Source: an uncultured Clostridia bacterium
GTDB lineage: Bacteria; Bacillota; Clostridia; Lachnospirales; Anaerotignaceae
DNA length: 21,523 nucleotides
Reading direction: 5' to 3'
Assembly (NCBI GenBank): GCA_937901125.1
Contig: CALCGT010000011.1
Coordinates: 1-21,523 of the forward strand
Part shown: piece by piece, positions 14,142-21,514 of the stretch
Position numbering within the stretch: position 1 is the stretch's first letter
Layout: each line of letters opens with the position of its first letter
The notes under the pieces: generated by a model
Seen by the model: only the letters and a program-made list of their open reading frames with translations
Databases searched by the model: none
What the model was told of the DNA's origin: nothing
Translations under genes and position numbers: made by a program

Positions 14142-15767
14142 TTACATGTATCCGCCCATGCCGGGGTCAGCAGGCATTGCAGGAGCATTCTTTGCAGGCA
14201 GCTCTGCGACAACTGCTTCTGTTGTCAGGAATGTAGACGCAACGGATGTTGCATTCTGCAGGGCACTTCTTGTAACCTTTGCGGGGTCCAGGATGCCTAC
14301 TTCTACCATTTCCACGTATTCTTCTGTCAGTGCATTGAAACCCATTCTGTCATCCAGTTCTTTCACCTTATTTACAATAACAGAACCTTCCAAACCAGCA
14401 TTTGCTACGATTTGACGCAGAGGTGCTTCCAGAGCTTTGATAACGATTTCCGCACCTGTCTTTTCATCGCCTGTCAGATCTGCACAGGCTGCTTTTACCT
14501 TCTCAATGGCATGCACCAGTGCGGTACCGCCGCCGGCTACAATGCCTTCTTCTACTGCTGCTTTTGTAGCTGCCAGAGCATCTTCCATACGCAGTTTCTT
14601 TTCTTTCATTTCTGTTTCTGTTGCTGCGCCGACTTTGATCACTGCTACACCGCCGCTCAGTTTTGCCAGTCTTTCCTGATATTTTTCTCTATCGAAATCG
14701 GAATCTGTTTCTGCCATGCCTTTTCTGATCTGGACAATGCGAGCTTCGATATCTTCTTTTCTGCCTGCGCCATCAGCAATAATTGTATTTTCTTTTTCTA
14801 CACGAACTGTTTTTGCAGAACCAAGCATATCCAGTGTTGCATCCTGCAGGGAAATGCCGATCTCTTCAGAGATCACCTGTGCGCCTGTCAAAGCTGCGAT
14901 ATCTGCCAGCTGTGCTTTTCTTCTTTCACCATAACCAGGTGCTTTTACTGCAACGCATGTGAATACGTTTCTCAGTTTATTGACTACCAGAGTTGCCAGA
15001 ACTTCGCTTTCCACATCTTCTGAGATCAGCAGCAGCTTTCTGCCAGTCTGCATTACCTGTTCCAGAATGGGCAGGATTTCCTGAATGTTGGAAATCTTTT
15101 TATCTGTAATCAAGATTAGGGGTTCTTCCAGAACTGCTACCATCTTATCCATATCTGTGGACATATAAGCAGACAGATAGCCTCTGTCAAACTGCATACC
15201 TTCTACCAGTGCCAGTTCTGTTTTCATTGTTTTGGACTCTTCAATGGTGATAACGCCGTCGTTTGTTACTTTTTCCATTGCTTCTGCGATCATTGCGCCT
15301 ACTTCTTCATCACCGGCAGAGATAGCTGCAACATTGGCAATGTGTTTGCTTGTGGTTACGGACTGGCTCATCGCCTTCACTTCCACTACTGTTGCTTCAG
15401 TTGCTTTCTGCATACCGCGACGCAGGATGATAGGGTTTGCGCCTGCTGCGATATTTTTCAGACCTTCCTGGATCATTGCCTGTGCCAGAACAGTTGCTGT
15501 TGTGGTACCGTCGCCGGCAACATCGTTTGTCTGTGTAGCAACTTCTTTTACCAGCTGTGCGCCCATGTTTTCATAAGGATCTTCCAATTCGATATCCTTT
15601 GCGATTGTCACACCGTCATTTGTAATCAGGGGTGTTGTGAATTTTCTGTCCAGAACAACGTTTCTGCCCTTGGGACCCAGTGTTACCTTTACTGTATTTG
15701 CCAGTTTGTCTACGCCGGCTGCCATTGCGTTTCTGGCATCGGTGCTGTATTTGATTTCTTTCGCCAT
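14142..15767 (-). CDS. groL: Chaperonin GroEL (60 kDa)
   Basis: GroEL, the ATP-driven double-ring chaperonin of the cytosol that works with GroES. The 541 residues begin MAKEIKYSTDARNAMAAGVDKLANTVKVTLGPKGRNVVLD and carry the ATP-site block NDVAGDGTTTATVLAQ with its catalytic aspartate, the apical-domain DRGYLSAYMSTD and the equatorial GIVAGGGTALVHA. The tail PADPGMGGYM is the flexible Gly-Met-rich C-terminus, short here. ATG follows AGGAGGCG. It is 21 bases after groES in the conserved bicistronic order, under the CIRCE element, and ends at a strong terminator. Confidence 0.99.
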   Translation of the reverse strand: MAKEIKYSTDARNAMAAGVDKLANTVKVTLGPKGRNVVLDRKFTTPLITNDGVTIAKDIELEDPYENMGAQLVKEVATQTNDVAGDGTTTATVLAQAMIQEGLKNIAAGANPIILRRGMQKATEATVVEVKAMSQSVTTSKHIANVAAISAGDEEVGAMIAEAMEKVTNDGVITIEESKTMKTELALVEGMQFDRGYLSAYMSTDMDKMVAVLEEPLILITDKKISNIQEILPILEQVMQTGRKLLLISEDVESEVLATLVVNKLRNVFTCVAVKAPGYGERRKAQLADIAALTGAQVISEEIGISLQDATLDMLGSAKTVRVEKENTIIADGAGRKEDIEARIVQIRKGMAETDSDFDREKYQERLAKLSGGVAVIKVGAATETEMKEKKLRMEDALAATKAAVEEGIVAGGGTALVHAIEKVKAACADLTGDEKTGAEIVIKALEAPLRQIVANAGLEGSVIVNKVKELDDRMGFNALTEEYVEMVEVGILDPAKVTRSALQNATSVASTFLTTEAVVAELPAKNAPAMPADPGMGGYM

Positions 15768-15788
15768 GATAAAAAACGCCTCCTAAAA

Positions 15789-16076
15789 TTATTCTGTAAT
15801 GATTGCCAGAATGTCACTCTGACGCATAATAAGATATTCTTCGCCGTCAAATTTTACTTCCATTGCGCCGTATTTGGAATAGAGCACATGGTCGCCTTCT
15901 TTTACGACCATTTCTACCTTTGTATCGCCAACCATACCGCCGGGGCCAACAGCCACTACGATGGCTTCCTGAGGTTTTTCCTTTGCCTGACTGGTCAGCA
16001 CGATACCAGATTTTGTTGTTTCCTGTGCTTCTACCTGTTTCAATACGACTTTATCTCCTAATGGTGCAAGTTTCAT
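15789..16076 (-). CDS. groES: Co-chaperonin GroES (10 kDa)
   Basis: GroES forms the seven-membered lid of the GroEL chamber. The 95 residues start MKLAPLGDKVVLKQVEAQETTKSGIVLTSQAKEKPQ, with the mobile loop that contacts GroEL at about 17-30 (ETTKSGIVL), and continue with the roof-region VVAVGPGGMVGDTK and the end GEEYLIMRQSDILAII. Length is standard. The ATG follows a perfect GGAGGT. First gene of the groES-groEL operon, with CIRCE about 30 bases before the start. Confidence 0.99.
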   Translation of the reverse strand: MKLAPLGDKVVLKQVEAQETTKSGIVLTSQAKEKPQEAIVVAVGPGGMVGDTKVEMVVKEGDHVLYSKYGAMEVKFDGEEYLIMRQSDILAIITE

Positions 16077-16106
16077 GTTGAATTTACCTCCTTGTTTTTC
16101 GTTTTG

Positions 16107-16133
16107 TTAGCACTCTTATCGTTCGAGTGCTAA
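16107..16133. promoter_or_regulatory. CIRCE operator (HrcA binding site)
   Basis: TTAGCACTC (16107-16115), 9 bases, GAGTGCTAA (16125-16133): the exact consensus of CIRCE with no mismatch. It lies between the promoter and groES, around the transcription start, where the repressor HrcA blocks heat-shock genes until misfolded protein titrates GroEL. hrcA itself is not in the window. Confidence 0.98.
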
Positions 16134-16144
16134 TCACATTACAT

Positions 16145-16173
16145 ATATTAACACCATATCCAGTTATATTCAA
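16145..16173 (-). promoter_or_regulatory. Sigma-A promoter of groES-groEL
   Basis: Minus strand TTGAAT (16168-16173) and TAATAT (16145-16150), 17 bases apart. The predicted start site is near the upstream arm of CIRCE, the standard arrangement for HrcA repression. Confidence 0.78.
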
Positions 16174-16273
16174 GTATCTTTTTAAAAATTCACATAAAAT
16201 TCATACGTGAAAGAAAAATAGACAATCGTATTTCTATTTTTTCCCTTCTTATGAGCAGCTTTCAATATCAAAC

Positions 16274-16315
16274 AAAAGGAAACTGCCAATTTTACTATTT
16301 TAACTGGCAGTTTCC
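16274..16315 (-). terminator. Intrinsic terminator of the flavoprotein gene
   Basis: GGAAACTGCCA (16278-16288) and TGGCAGTTTCC (16305-16315) form an 11-pair perfect stem with a 16-base A/T-rich loop; on the minus strand TTTTGTTTG follows. It lies 19 bases after the stop codon. Confidence 0.85.
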
Positions 16316-16333
16316 ACTCTTCTTTCTATGCAG

Positions 16334-17200
16334 TTATTTATTTTCCCTCGCTTTTCCATCGATGAAGTTTGCAGCGGAAAGGGCTGCGACCAATCCTTCC
16401 CCTACGGCTTTTGCGATTTGATAAGGTGTGCCGGTGCAGTCCCCGGCTGCAAATACCCCAGGCAGGTTCGTTGCCATAGTGCGGTCTACGATAATATTTT
16501 TCCCATCGGTCTGCAGACCAAAAAGAATGCTTTCCGGAGGTGTGCTATTCTTTGTGAAAAAGATGCCGTCACATTCCAATGTTTCCCCATCCATTTCTAA
16601 GGAAAATACTTTTCCGTTTTCCCCCAATACCGCCTTAGGTCTGCCCTCTTTTACCTGCACGTTTTCCTTCAGATTCAAAACAGGCTGATAGAGAGGGATA
16701 TAAGTCACACTTTCGCAGACATCCGCCAGGAAATTAGCTTCCGCCTCGCCTTCTTCGTTTTCACCAACGACAACAACCTTCTTATTTCTGTAGAGCATAC
16801 CGTCGCAGGTTGCACAATAGCTGACACCTTTACCCAAAAAGTCCATTTCCCCGGGGATCCCCTTGCTTTTACTCAAGCCAATGGCTAAGATCACAGCTTT
16901 TGCTTCAATGAACTGATTTTCAGCGTTGATCATATACCAATCGCCCATGGAAAGGATCTGCTTGATGCGAGTTTCTTTGAACTCGACCCCCTGCTTCACT
17001 GCATGGGTGTAAAACTGATTCAGCATATCTTCCCCGCTGATATTGGGCAACCCCAAATAATTATCTACTTTTTCCGCAGCAAACAGCAGAGAACTATCCA
17101 AGCTTCTGCCAAAAACGCAAACGGATTTATTCCGCTGACGGCAGTTCACAGCGGCGGACAGAGCTGCCGGGCCTCCGCCAATAATTGCAACATCCAACAT
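16334..17200 (-). CDS. Thioredoxin-reductase-like flavoprotein, NADPH site degenerate (FFTR-like)
   Basis: A 288-residue flavoprotein of the thioredoxin reductase fold. FAD-binding blocks are intact: DVAIIGGGPAALSAA (3-17) and AAGDCTGTPYQIAKAVGEG (251-269). The redox pair is C129-A-T-C132. The NADPH domain differs from normal reductases: instead of GGGDSAxEEA it reads VVVVGENEEGEAEANF (142-157), and the basic HRRxxxRA stretch that binds the NADPH phosphate is replaced by IPLYQPVLNL. This pattern fits ferredoxin-dependent flavin thioredoxin reductases known from clostridia (FFTR), which take electrons from ferredoxin. It could also be another thioredoxin-reductase-like enzyme. Start at ATG 17200, 5 bases after AAGGA and behind GGAGG; a longer frame to 17290 lacks support and crosses hairpins. 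It has its own terminator; no thioredoxin gene is adjacent. Confidence 0.87.
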   Translation of the reverse strand: MLDVAIIGGGPAALSAAVNCRQRNKSVCVFGRSLDSSLLFAAEKVDNYLGLPNISGEDMLNQFYTHAVKQGVEFKETRIKQILSMGDWYMINAENQFIEAKAVILAIGLSKSKGIPGEMDFLGKGVSYCATCDGMLYRNKKVVVVGENEEGEAEANFLADVCESVTYIPLYQPVLNLKENVQVKEGRPKAVLGENGKVFSLEMDGETLECDGIFFTKNSTPPESILFGLQTDGKNIIVDRTMATNLPGVFAAGDCTGTPYQIAKAVGEGLVAALSAANFIDGKARENK

Positions 17201-17219
17201 ATTCCTTACCTCCTTTTTT

Positions 17220-17300
17220 TCAAGGGGACTCTGTCCCCTTTGACCCCTGCCAGAGAAATTATTTCCCCGGACCCTGATTTGTAAAAGCATACGCTTTTAC
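17220..17300. repeat. Cluster of three stem-loops upstream of the flavoprotein gene
   Basis: Three inverted repeats stand side by side: CAAGGGGAC/GTCCCCTTTG (17221-17242, with a bulged base), CCAGAGAAAT/ATTTCCCCGG (17250-17270, with two G-U pairs on the minus strand), and GTAAAAGC/GCTTTTAC (17281-17300). No T-run follows on the minus strand, so they are not terminators for a minus-strand gene. G+C-rich repeats with GGGTCC and GGGGAC are scattered in many clostridial genomes, so this may be one copy of a dispersed repeat; that is a guess from one copy. It occupies the place where the promoter of the flavoprotein gene should be. Confidence 0.55.
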
Positions 17301-17314
17301 AGACCAAAACGATA

Positions 17315-17352
17315 TAAAAAACCGCAAGAAGCGATTTTACACCTCTTGCGGT
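17315..17352 (-). terminator. Intrinsic terminator of the EF-G-like gene
   Basis: Minus strand ACCGCAAGA (17344-17352), loop of 14 bases, TCTTGCGGT (17321-17329), then TTTTTATATC. A 9-pair perfect stem with a T-run, 55 bases after the stop codon. Confidence 0.9.
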
Positions 17353-17407
17353 TATTATATCATATTTTGCCAAATATATCTGTTGCCGAAACAACAATTA
17401 GGCTTTG

Positions 17408-19480
17408 TTATTTATCTGCCGCTCTTGCTTCAATGATACGTTTCTGAACATCCACGGGAACTTCTTCATATCTTTCGAAATGATGTCTGTATTCCCCGCG
17501 GCTCTGTGTCATGGAGCGAAGGTCTGTTGCATATTTGTGCATTTCTGCTGTAGGAACTTCTGCAACGATGCATTTCTTCATACCAACTGCATCCATGCTC
17601 ATGATACGACCACGGCGTTTTGTAATATCACCCATGATATCGCCCATATATTTTTCAGGGATCAGAACTTCAACATGTTCGATAGGCTCCAGAATCACAG
17701 GTTTTGCCTGAGGGATACCTTCCTTGAAGGCAACGGATGTCGCCATCTTGAACGCCATTTCGGAGGAGTCAACGGGATGGTAGGAACCATCTGTCAAAGT
17801 TGCTTTCAGACCAACTACAGGGTAGCCGGCCAGAACACCACTCTGTACGCATTCCTGCAGACCTTTTTCAACAGCAGGGAAATACTGTTTGGGAACGGAG
17901 CCACCGAAAATCTTTTCTTCGAATACATACTGTGTTGTTGTATCGTAGCTGGGTTCGAATTCCATTACAACGTCACCGAACTGACCATGACCGCCGGACT
18001 GTTTTTTATATCTGCCGCGAACGGATGCCTTGCCTTTAACTGTTTCTCTGTAAGGGATGATAGGATCCTTCAGTTCCACTTCAATCTTATATTTGTTTTT
18101 CAGTTTCTGAACCATTACATCCAGCTGCTGTTCACCAACGCCGTAAACCAGTGTCTGTTTTGTTTCAGAATTTACTTCCATCTTGATCGTAGGATCTTCT
18201 TCTCTGATCTTTGCCAGAGCTGCGGACAGCTTGTCTTCATCGCCTTTGCCTTTAGGCTGGATTGCCATGCACAGAACGGAACCGGGCAGTGTGATTTTAG
18301 GGATGATGATGTTTGCATCTTTCAGGGACAGAGTATCCTGTGTGGATGTATTGGACAGTTTTGCCAAAGCGCCGATATCACCGGAATGCAGTTCGTCAAC
18401 TTCGATCTGTTCTTTCCCTCTTACCACATACAGACGGCCTACTTTTTCAACTGTATCCTTTTCTTCATTGTAAACGCTCATTGTGGTATCCAACTTACCT
18501 GTCATAACACGGAACAGGTTCAGGCGACCGATATAGGGGTCAGCAATAGTTTTGAATACATAAGCGGAGAATCTTTCGTCATCGGAGGAGCAGAATACAA
18601 CGTCTTTGCCATCGTGGAAAGCATGGAAGTTTGCTTTTGCTTCGATTGCGGGAGGTGTGAAACGAACGATGGTATTCATCAGCAGTTTTACGCCATAGCC
18701 CAGTGTAGCGGAACCGCACATAACGGGAGCGATGCTGTGGTTGGAAATACCAGCCAGCAGACCATCGTAGATTTCTTCTTCTGTCAGTTCTTCATCGTTG
18801 AAGAATTTTTCCATCAGCTCTTCGCTGCTTTCTGCTGCTACTTCTACCAGCATGGAACGCAGAACTTCCACCTGGTCTTTCTTATCTTCAGGCATTTCGC
18901 ATTTCTGCAGCTTGCCGTCTACTTTCTTTCTTGCATCTCTCTTGATCAGGTTGATGAAACCAACGAAATTGCCGTTTTCATCATCAAAGGGGATCTGCAG
19001 AGGAGCTACAGCCTTACCGAAGTTTTTACGCAGTTCAGCCAGTGTTTTTTCAAAGTCAGCGTTTTCATCGTCCATCTGGTTGATGAAGATGATTCTGGGC
19101 AGATGCGTTTCTTCGCAGTATTCCCACGCTTTTTCTGTACCAACTTCAACGCCGGATTTTGCGGAAACCATGATCAGACCTGTGTCTGCCACGTTCATTG
19201 CCAGCTTTACTTCAGCTGCGAAGTCAAAATAACCGGGTGTATCCAGAAAGTTGATCTTTGTATCCTGCCATTCAACGGGGATCACGGATGTATTGATAGA
19301 CACCTTGCGGCGGATTTCTTCTGCTTCATAGTCGGATACAGTGTTACCTTCTTCAACTTTACCAAAACGTTTTGTTGCACCGGAATAATACAGTGCTGCT
19401 TCGGAATATGTTGTTTTACCGGAACCACTGTGGCCCAAAAGAACTACGTTTCTTACTCTGTTTGCTGCATAATTTTTCAT
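17408..19480 (-). CDS. Elongation factor G-like GTPase (EF-G type II)
   Basis: A 690-residue translational GTPase with the five-domain layout of EF-G, but of the second subfamily. G1 is GHSGSGKTT (16-24) where EF-G has GHIDAGKTT. The switch I RGIT is replaced by RRKVS (57-61). G3 is DTPGYFDF (80-87), so the catalytic histidine after DTPG is a tyrosine. G4 is NQMD (134-137) instead of NKxD. Domain II follows (about 290-390), and domains III-V carry VGEQQLDVMVQKL, GGHGQFGDVVMEFEP and TKRRGRIMSMD. Such EF-G2 proteins occur beside a normal fusA, and their roles (alternative translocation, ribosome recycling or stress) differ or are unknown. ATG with AGGGAGGG. Flanked by its own terminator and an A/T-rich promoter region; it stands alone. 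Confidence 0.92.
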   Translation of the reverse strand: MKNYAANRVRNVVLLGHSGSGKTTYSEAALYYSGATKRFGKVEEGNTVSDYEAEEIRRKVSINTSVIPVEWQDTKINFLDTPGYFDFAAEVKLAMNVADTGLIMVSAKSGVEVGTEKAWEYCEETHLPRIIFINQMDDENADFEKTLAELRKNFGKAVAPLQIPFDDENGNFVGFINLIKRDARKKVDGKLQKCEMPEDKKDQVEVLRSMLVEVAAESSEELMEKFFNDEELTEEEIYDGLLAGISNHSIAPVMCGSATLGYGVKLLMNTIVRFTPPAIEAKANFHAFHDGKDVVFCSSDDERFSAYVFKTIADPYIGRLNLFRVMTGKLDTTMSVYNEEKDTVEKVGRLYVVRGKEQIEVDELHSGDIGALAKLSNTSTQDTLSLKDANIIIPKITLPGSVLCMAIQPKGKGDEDKLSAALAKIREEDPTIKMEVNSETKQTLVYGVGEQQLDVMVQKLKNKYKIEVELKDPIIPYRETVKGKASVRGRYKKQSGGHGQFGDVVMEFEPSYDTTTQYVFEEKIFGGSVPKQYFPAVEKGLQECVQSGVLAGYPVVGLKATLTDGSYHPVDSSEMAFKMATSVAFKEGIPQAKPVILEPIEHVEVLIPEKYMGDIMGDITKRRGRIMSMDAVGMKKCIVAEVPTAEMHKYATDLRSMTQSRGEYRHHFERYEEVPVDVQKRIIEARAADK

Positions 19481-19508
19481 AGTTTGTTTCCCTCCCTAGT
19501 ATGATTTA

Positions 19509-19563
19509 ACGGAACCATTCCGTCAGGGTCTTGTTTTATGTATACAGTATATTAAGAATATAC
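19509..19563 (-). promoter_or_regulatory. Control region of the EF-G-like gene
   Basis: A perfect 17-base inverted repeat, GTATATT, AAG, AATATAC (19547-19563), overlaps sequences that resemble a -10 box (TATACT on the minus strand, 19546-19551). A convincing -35 box is not visible. Closer to the gene, ACGGAA, 3 bases, TTCCGT (19509-19523) forms a 6-pair hairpin in the leader about 12 bases before the ribosome binding site. The palindrome has the size of an operator half-site pair. Confidence 0.45.
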
Positions 19564-19715
19564 AATCTATACTTTTATTTCTATTCGACCATTATTCGAA
19601 ATTCCCTGCAAAATTTTTCAAATATTTTTACTTTAGGAAATTCTGCCAAAGACATTTGCGTTTTCCTATTCAATTTTTGTATAAAATAAAACTAAGTTCT
19701 TCAATCCATCCAACA

Positions 19716-19743
19716 ACAAAAAAGGCGCGAAACCTTCGCGCCT
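19716..19743 (-). terminator. Intrinsic terminator of the amidase-like gene
   Basis: Minus strand AGGCGCGAA, loop GGT, TTCGCGCCT (19723-19743), then TTTTTGTTG. A 9-pair perfect, G+C-rich stem 9 bases after the stop codon. Confidence 0.92.
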
Positions 19744-19752
19744 GTACTTGCT

Positions 19753-20304
19753 TTATGCTGTTTCCGGTTCCACAAAGGGAATCCCGAAATATTCCGCCAG
19801 GGCTTTGCTCAGTGCCCTTGCGATAGGCTGGATATTGTCTTTGATCCAGTTTGCATCCTGATAATTGTCGTGATAGGCCACTTCCACCAGAGCAGAAGGT
19901 GCATTGGTTCTCCTCAGCTCTCGCAGGGTCACCGTAGGCAATACCTGCACCTTGCTGGGGTCTGGGTAGATCTGCCGCATCTGTTCCGCGATCAGCTCTG
20001 CCATTTCCTTGCCATAGGGGCTAGTGCTGTAATAATAGACCACAGGCCCCTGTCTAGTGCCTGCAATGGATTCCGGCGCAGCATTGGAATGGATGGCAAG
20101 GTGAAAATCTACATTACCCGCATTGGAATCGGCAATGGCTTCACCAAGGGTCATTTCAGGTTCATTACGCAGAAATTCAATGCCGGATGCAGTCAGATAC
20201 AGCTCCATAGCATCAGCAATCAGGTTCATAATCTGCTCCTCTGAACCGCCGTTGATAAAAGGATTATATTCCTGTAAGGATGGACTTAAATATACTCTGG
20301 GCAT
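19753..20304 (-). CDS. N-acetylmuramoyl-L-alanine amidase-like protein (Amidase_3), first zinc His absent
   Basis: A 183-residue protein with the Amidase_3 fold, whose active members are zinc enzymes that cut the bond between MurNAc and the stem peptide of peptidoglycan. Recognisable parts are a Glu ligand candidate in GGSEEQIMN (E22 or E23), H72 in FHLAIHSNAAP, and the catalytic-type glutamate E141 in PSALVEVAYHDN. The usual opening block with the first zinc histidine (DPGHGG-like) is replaced by VYLSPSLQEYN (4-14), so one metal ligand is missing or supplied differently. There is no signal peptide and no cell-wall-binding domain, so secretion would need lysis or a non-classical route. ATG with AAAGGAG, a site buried in a hairpin. 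It follows the alcohol dehydrogenase gene by 48 bases. Confidence 0.85.
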   Translation of the reverse strand: MPRVYLSPSLQEYNPFINGGSEEQIMNLIADAMELYLTASGIEFLRNEPEMTLGEAIADSNAGNVDFHLAIHSNAAPESIAGTRQGPVVYYYSTSPYGKEMAELIAEQMRQIYPDPSKVQVLPTVTLRELRRTNAPSALVEVAYHDNYQDANWIKDNIQPIARALSKALAEYFGIPFVEPETA

Positions 20305-20342
20305 AAAAAAACTCCTTTTCCACTATGGTATGAAAAAGGAGT
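20305..20342 (-). terminator. Terminator-like hairpin covering the amidase ribosome binding site
   Basis: Minus strand ACTCCTTTT (20334-20342), a 14-base loop, AAAAGGAGT (20311-20319), then six T (20305-20310), directly followed by the amidase ATG. It has the form of an intrinsic terminator for the alcohol dehydrogenase gene, whose stop lies 10 bases upstream, yet the 3' arm is the Shine-Dalgarno sequence AAAGGAG of the next gene. It could end transcription, hide the ribosome binding site, or both. Confidence 0.75.
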
Positions 20343-20352
20343 AAAAATGTGC

Positions 20353-21453
20353 TTATTTCATCAAAGATTTTTTGTACATATCATAAACGTCATCCCTTGT
20401 CAGCGAATGAGGGAAAGTGGCAATCTTTCCGGGCTGTTCCATAAAACGGTCAGTATAATAGTTGATATCTTCTTCCGTATAGGTTGCTCCATGATCAAGG
20501 ACATCATCCAAAAATGCCCCCAGTTCCTTCGTATCCTTAAAACCAAGGCATTCCAGCAGCTTTGCTACGTGCACATCCCCTGCGGGGAACTGCTCCACAT
20601 ATGCCTGGGTCAGCACGCCGTTTGCCATGCCATGTGGCAGGCCCTTTTCATAAGTCAGGAAATATCCCATGCCGTGGGGCAGAGATGTCATGGTCTGGGC
20701 AATAGCCACACCGCCTAAAGCCGACATCAGCATCAGCTTATCTCTTGTTTCTGCAGGATAGTTTCTGACCTTCAAATCAGGAATACAATCCTTGAAGATG
20801 GACAGACCCATTTCTACGATCTTTCTGCTGACATAATTCGCCTTAGCGGAAAGATAGCTTTCGATCAGGTGGGTCAGAGCATCTACAGCCGTGTTATTTG
20901 TTGTTTTTGCGGGAAGTGTATCCATATATTGGGGGTCCAGATAGGACACTGTTGCAAAGATATGTGCCGCAATGCTGGATTTGGTGCGTTTTGCGTGAAG
21001 TGTAACGATAGCATACTGGGTCACTTCAGAGCCTGTCCCCGCTGTGGTAGGTACAGCTACGATGGGCAGAGCCTTGCTGCTGCCATCCCAAAGGGCATCC
21101 GTCCCCTTTTCGGGCTGCGCCGCCATAACGGCAATGGCTTTTGATGCATCCATGGGAGAACCGCCGCCGATGCCGATGAAAAATTCTACTTTTTCCCGGA
21201 TGGCAATGGCTGCCGCCCGTTCCACTGTCTCCACATCAGGGTTTTCTCCGATCTCATCAAATAAAATCCATTGGATTCCCACACTGTCCAGCGCATCTGT
21301 GATGTCCTTCTGGGCACCGTTCTTTTTGGCAGAAGTACGTCCTGTCACAACCATGGCTTTGCTGCCCAGCTTCTTCATGGCATCCTTATTGGCAGGAATG
21401 CAACCCCGTCCAAAATAGGTATCCGCAGGCATAAAATAGCGAAAAGCATCCAT
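20353..21453 (-). CDS. Iron-containing alcohol dehydrogenase
   Basis: A 366-residue NAD(P)-dependent dehydrogenase of the iron-containing (group III) family, reducing an aldehyde or ketone to an alcohol or the reverse. The N-terminal Rossmann-like domain carries GGGSPMDASKA (96-106), binding the cofactor phosphates, and PTTAGTGSEVTQYAI (135-149). The metal ligands are complete: D191 and H195 (AVDALTHLIESY), H260 (SLPHGMGY) and H274 (GLPHGMANG). ATG with GAGGAGG. Substrates in this family vary widely (butanol, 1,3-propanediol, lactaldehyde, 4-hydroxybutyrate), and the neighbours give no hint. Its promoter is not visible in the 70 bases left in the window. Confidence 0.95.
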   Translation of the reverse strand: MDAFRYFMPADTYFGRGCIPANKDAMKKLGSKAMVVTGRTSAKKNGAQKDITDALDSVGIQWILFDEIGENPDVETVERAAAIAIREKVEFFIGIGGGSPMDASKAIAVMAAQPEKGTDALWDGSSKALPIVAVPTTAGTGSEVTQYAIVTLHAKRTKSSIAAHIFATVSYLDPQYMDTLPAKTTNNTAVDALTHLIESYLSAKANYVSRKIVEMGLSIFKDCIPDLKVRNYPAETRDKLMLMSALGGVAIAQTMTSLPHGMGYFLTYEKGLPHGMANGVLTQAYVEQFPAGDVHVAKLLECLGFKDTKELGAFLDDVLDHGATYTEEDINYYTDRFMEQPGKIATFPHSLTRDDVYDMYKKSLMK

Positions 21454-21497
21454 ATTATCTTCCTCCTCTCTACTACAATATATTTATGGTTAATATC

Positions 21498-21514
21498 CCT
21501 TACAGCCAGTAAGG
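21498..21514. other. Small hairpin upstream of the alcohol dehydrogenase
   Basis: CCTTAC and GTAAGG (21498-21503, 21509-21514) form a 6-pair stem with a 5-base loop about 45 bases before the ATG. It could be part of a leader or operator; the window ends too soon to judge. Confidence 0.3.

Noticed and set aside
14106..15023. A 305-codon plus-strand frame opposite groEL
   Set aside because: Antisense of a highly conserved gene, starting within the groEL terminator, with extreme Cys and Phe content.
17201..17290. N-terminal extension of the thioredoxin-reductase-like protein by 30 residues
   Set aside because: The extension is encoded across stem-loops, has no ribosome binding site, and the family starts at the ATG 17200 behind GGAGG.
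17405..19504. A 699-codon open frame on the plus strand
   Set aside because: It is the exact antisense of the EF-G-like gene, rich in Cys, Phe and His as antisense frames are, with no ribosome binding site and no recognisable domain.
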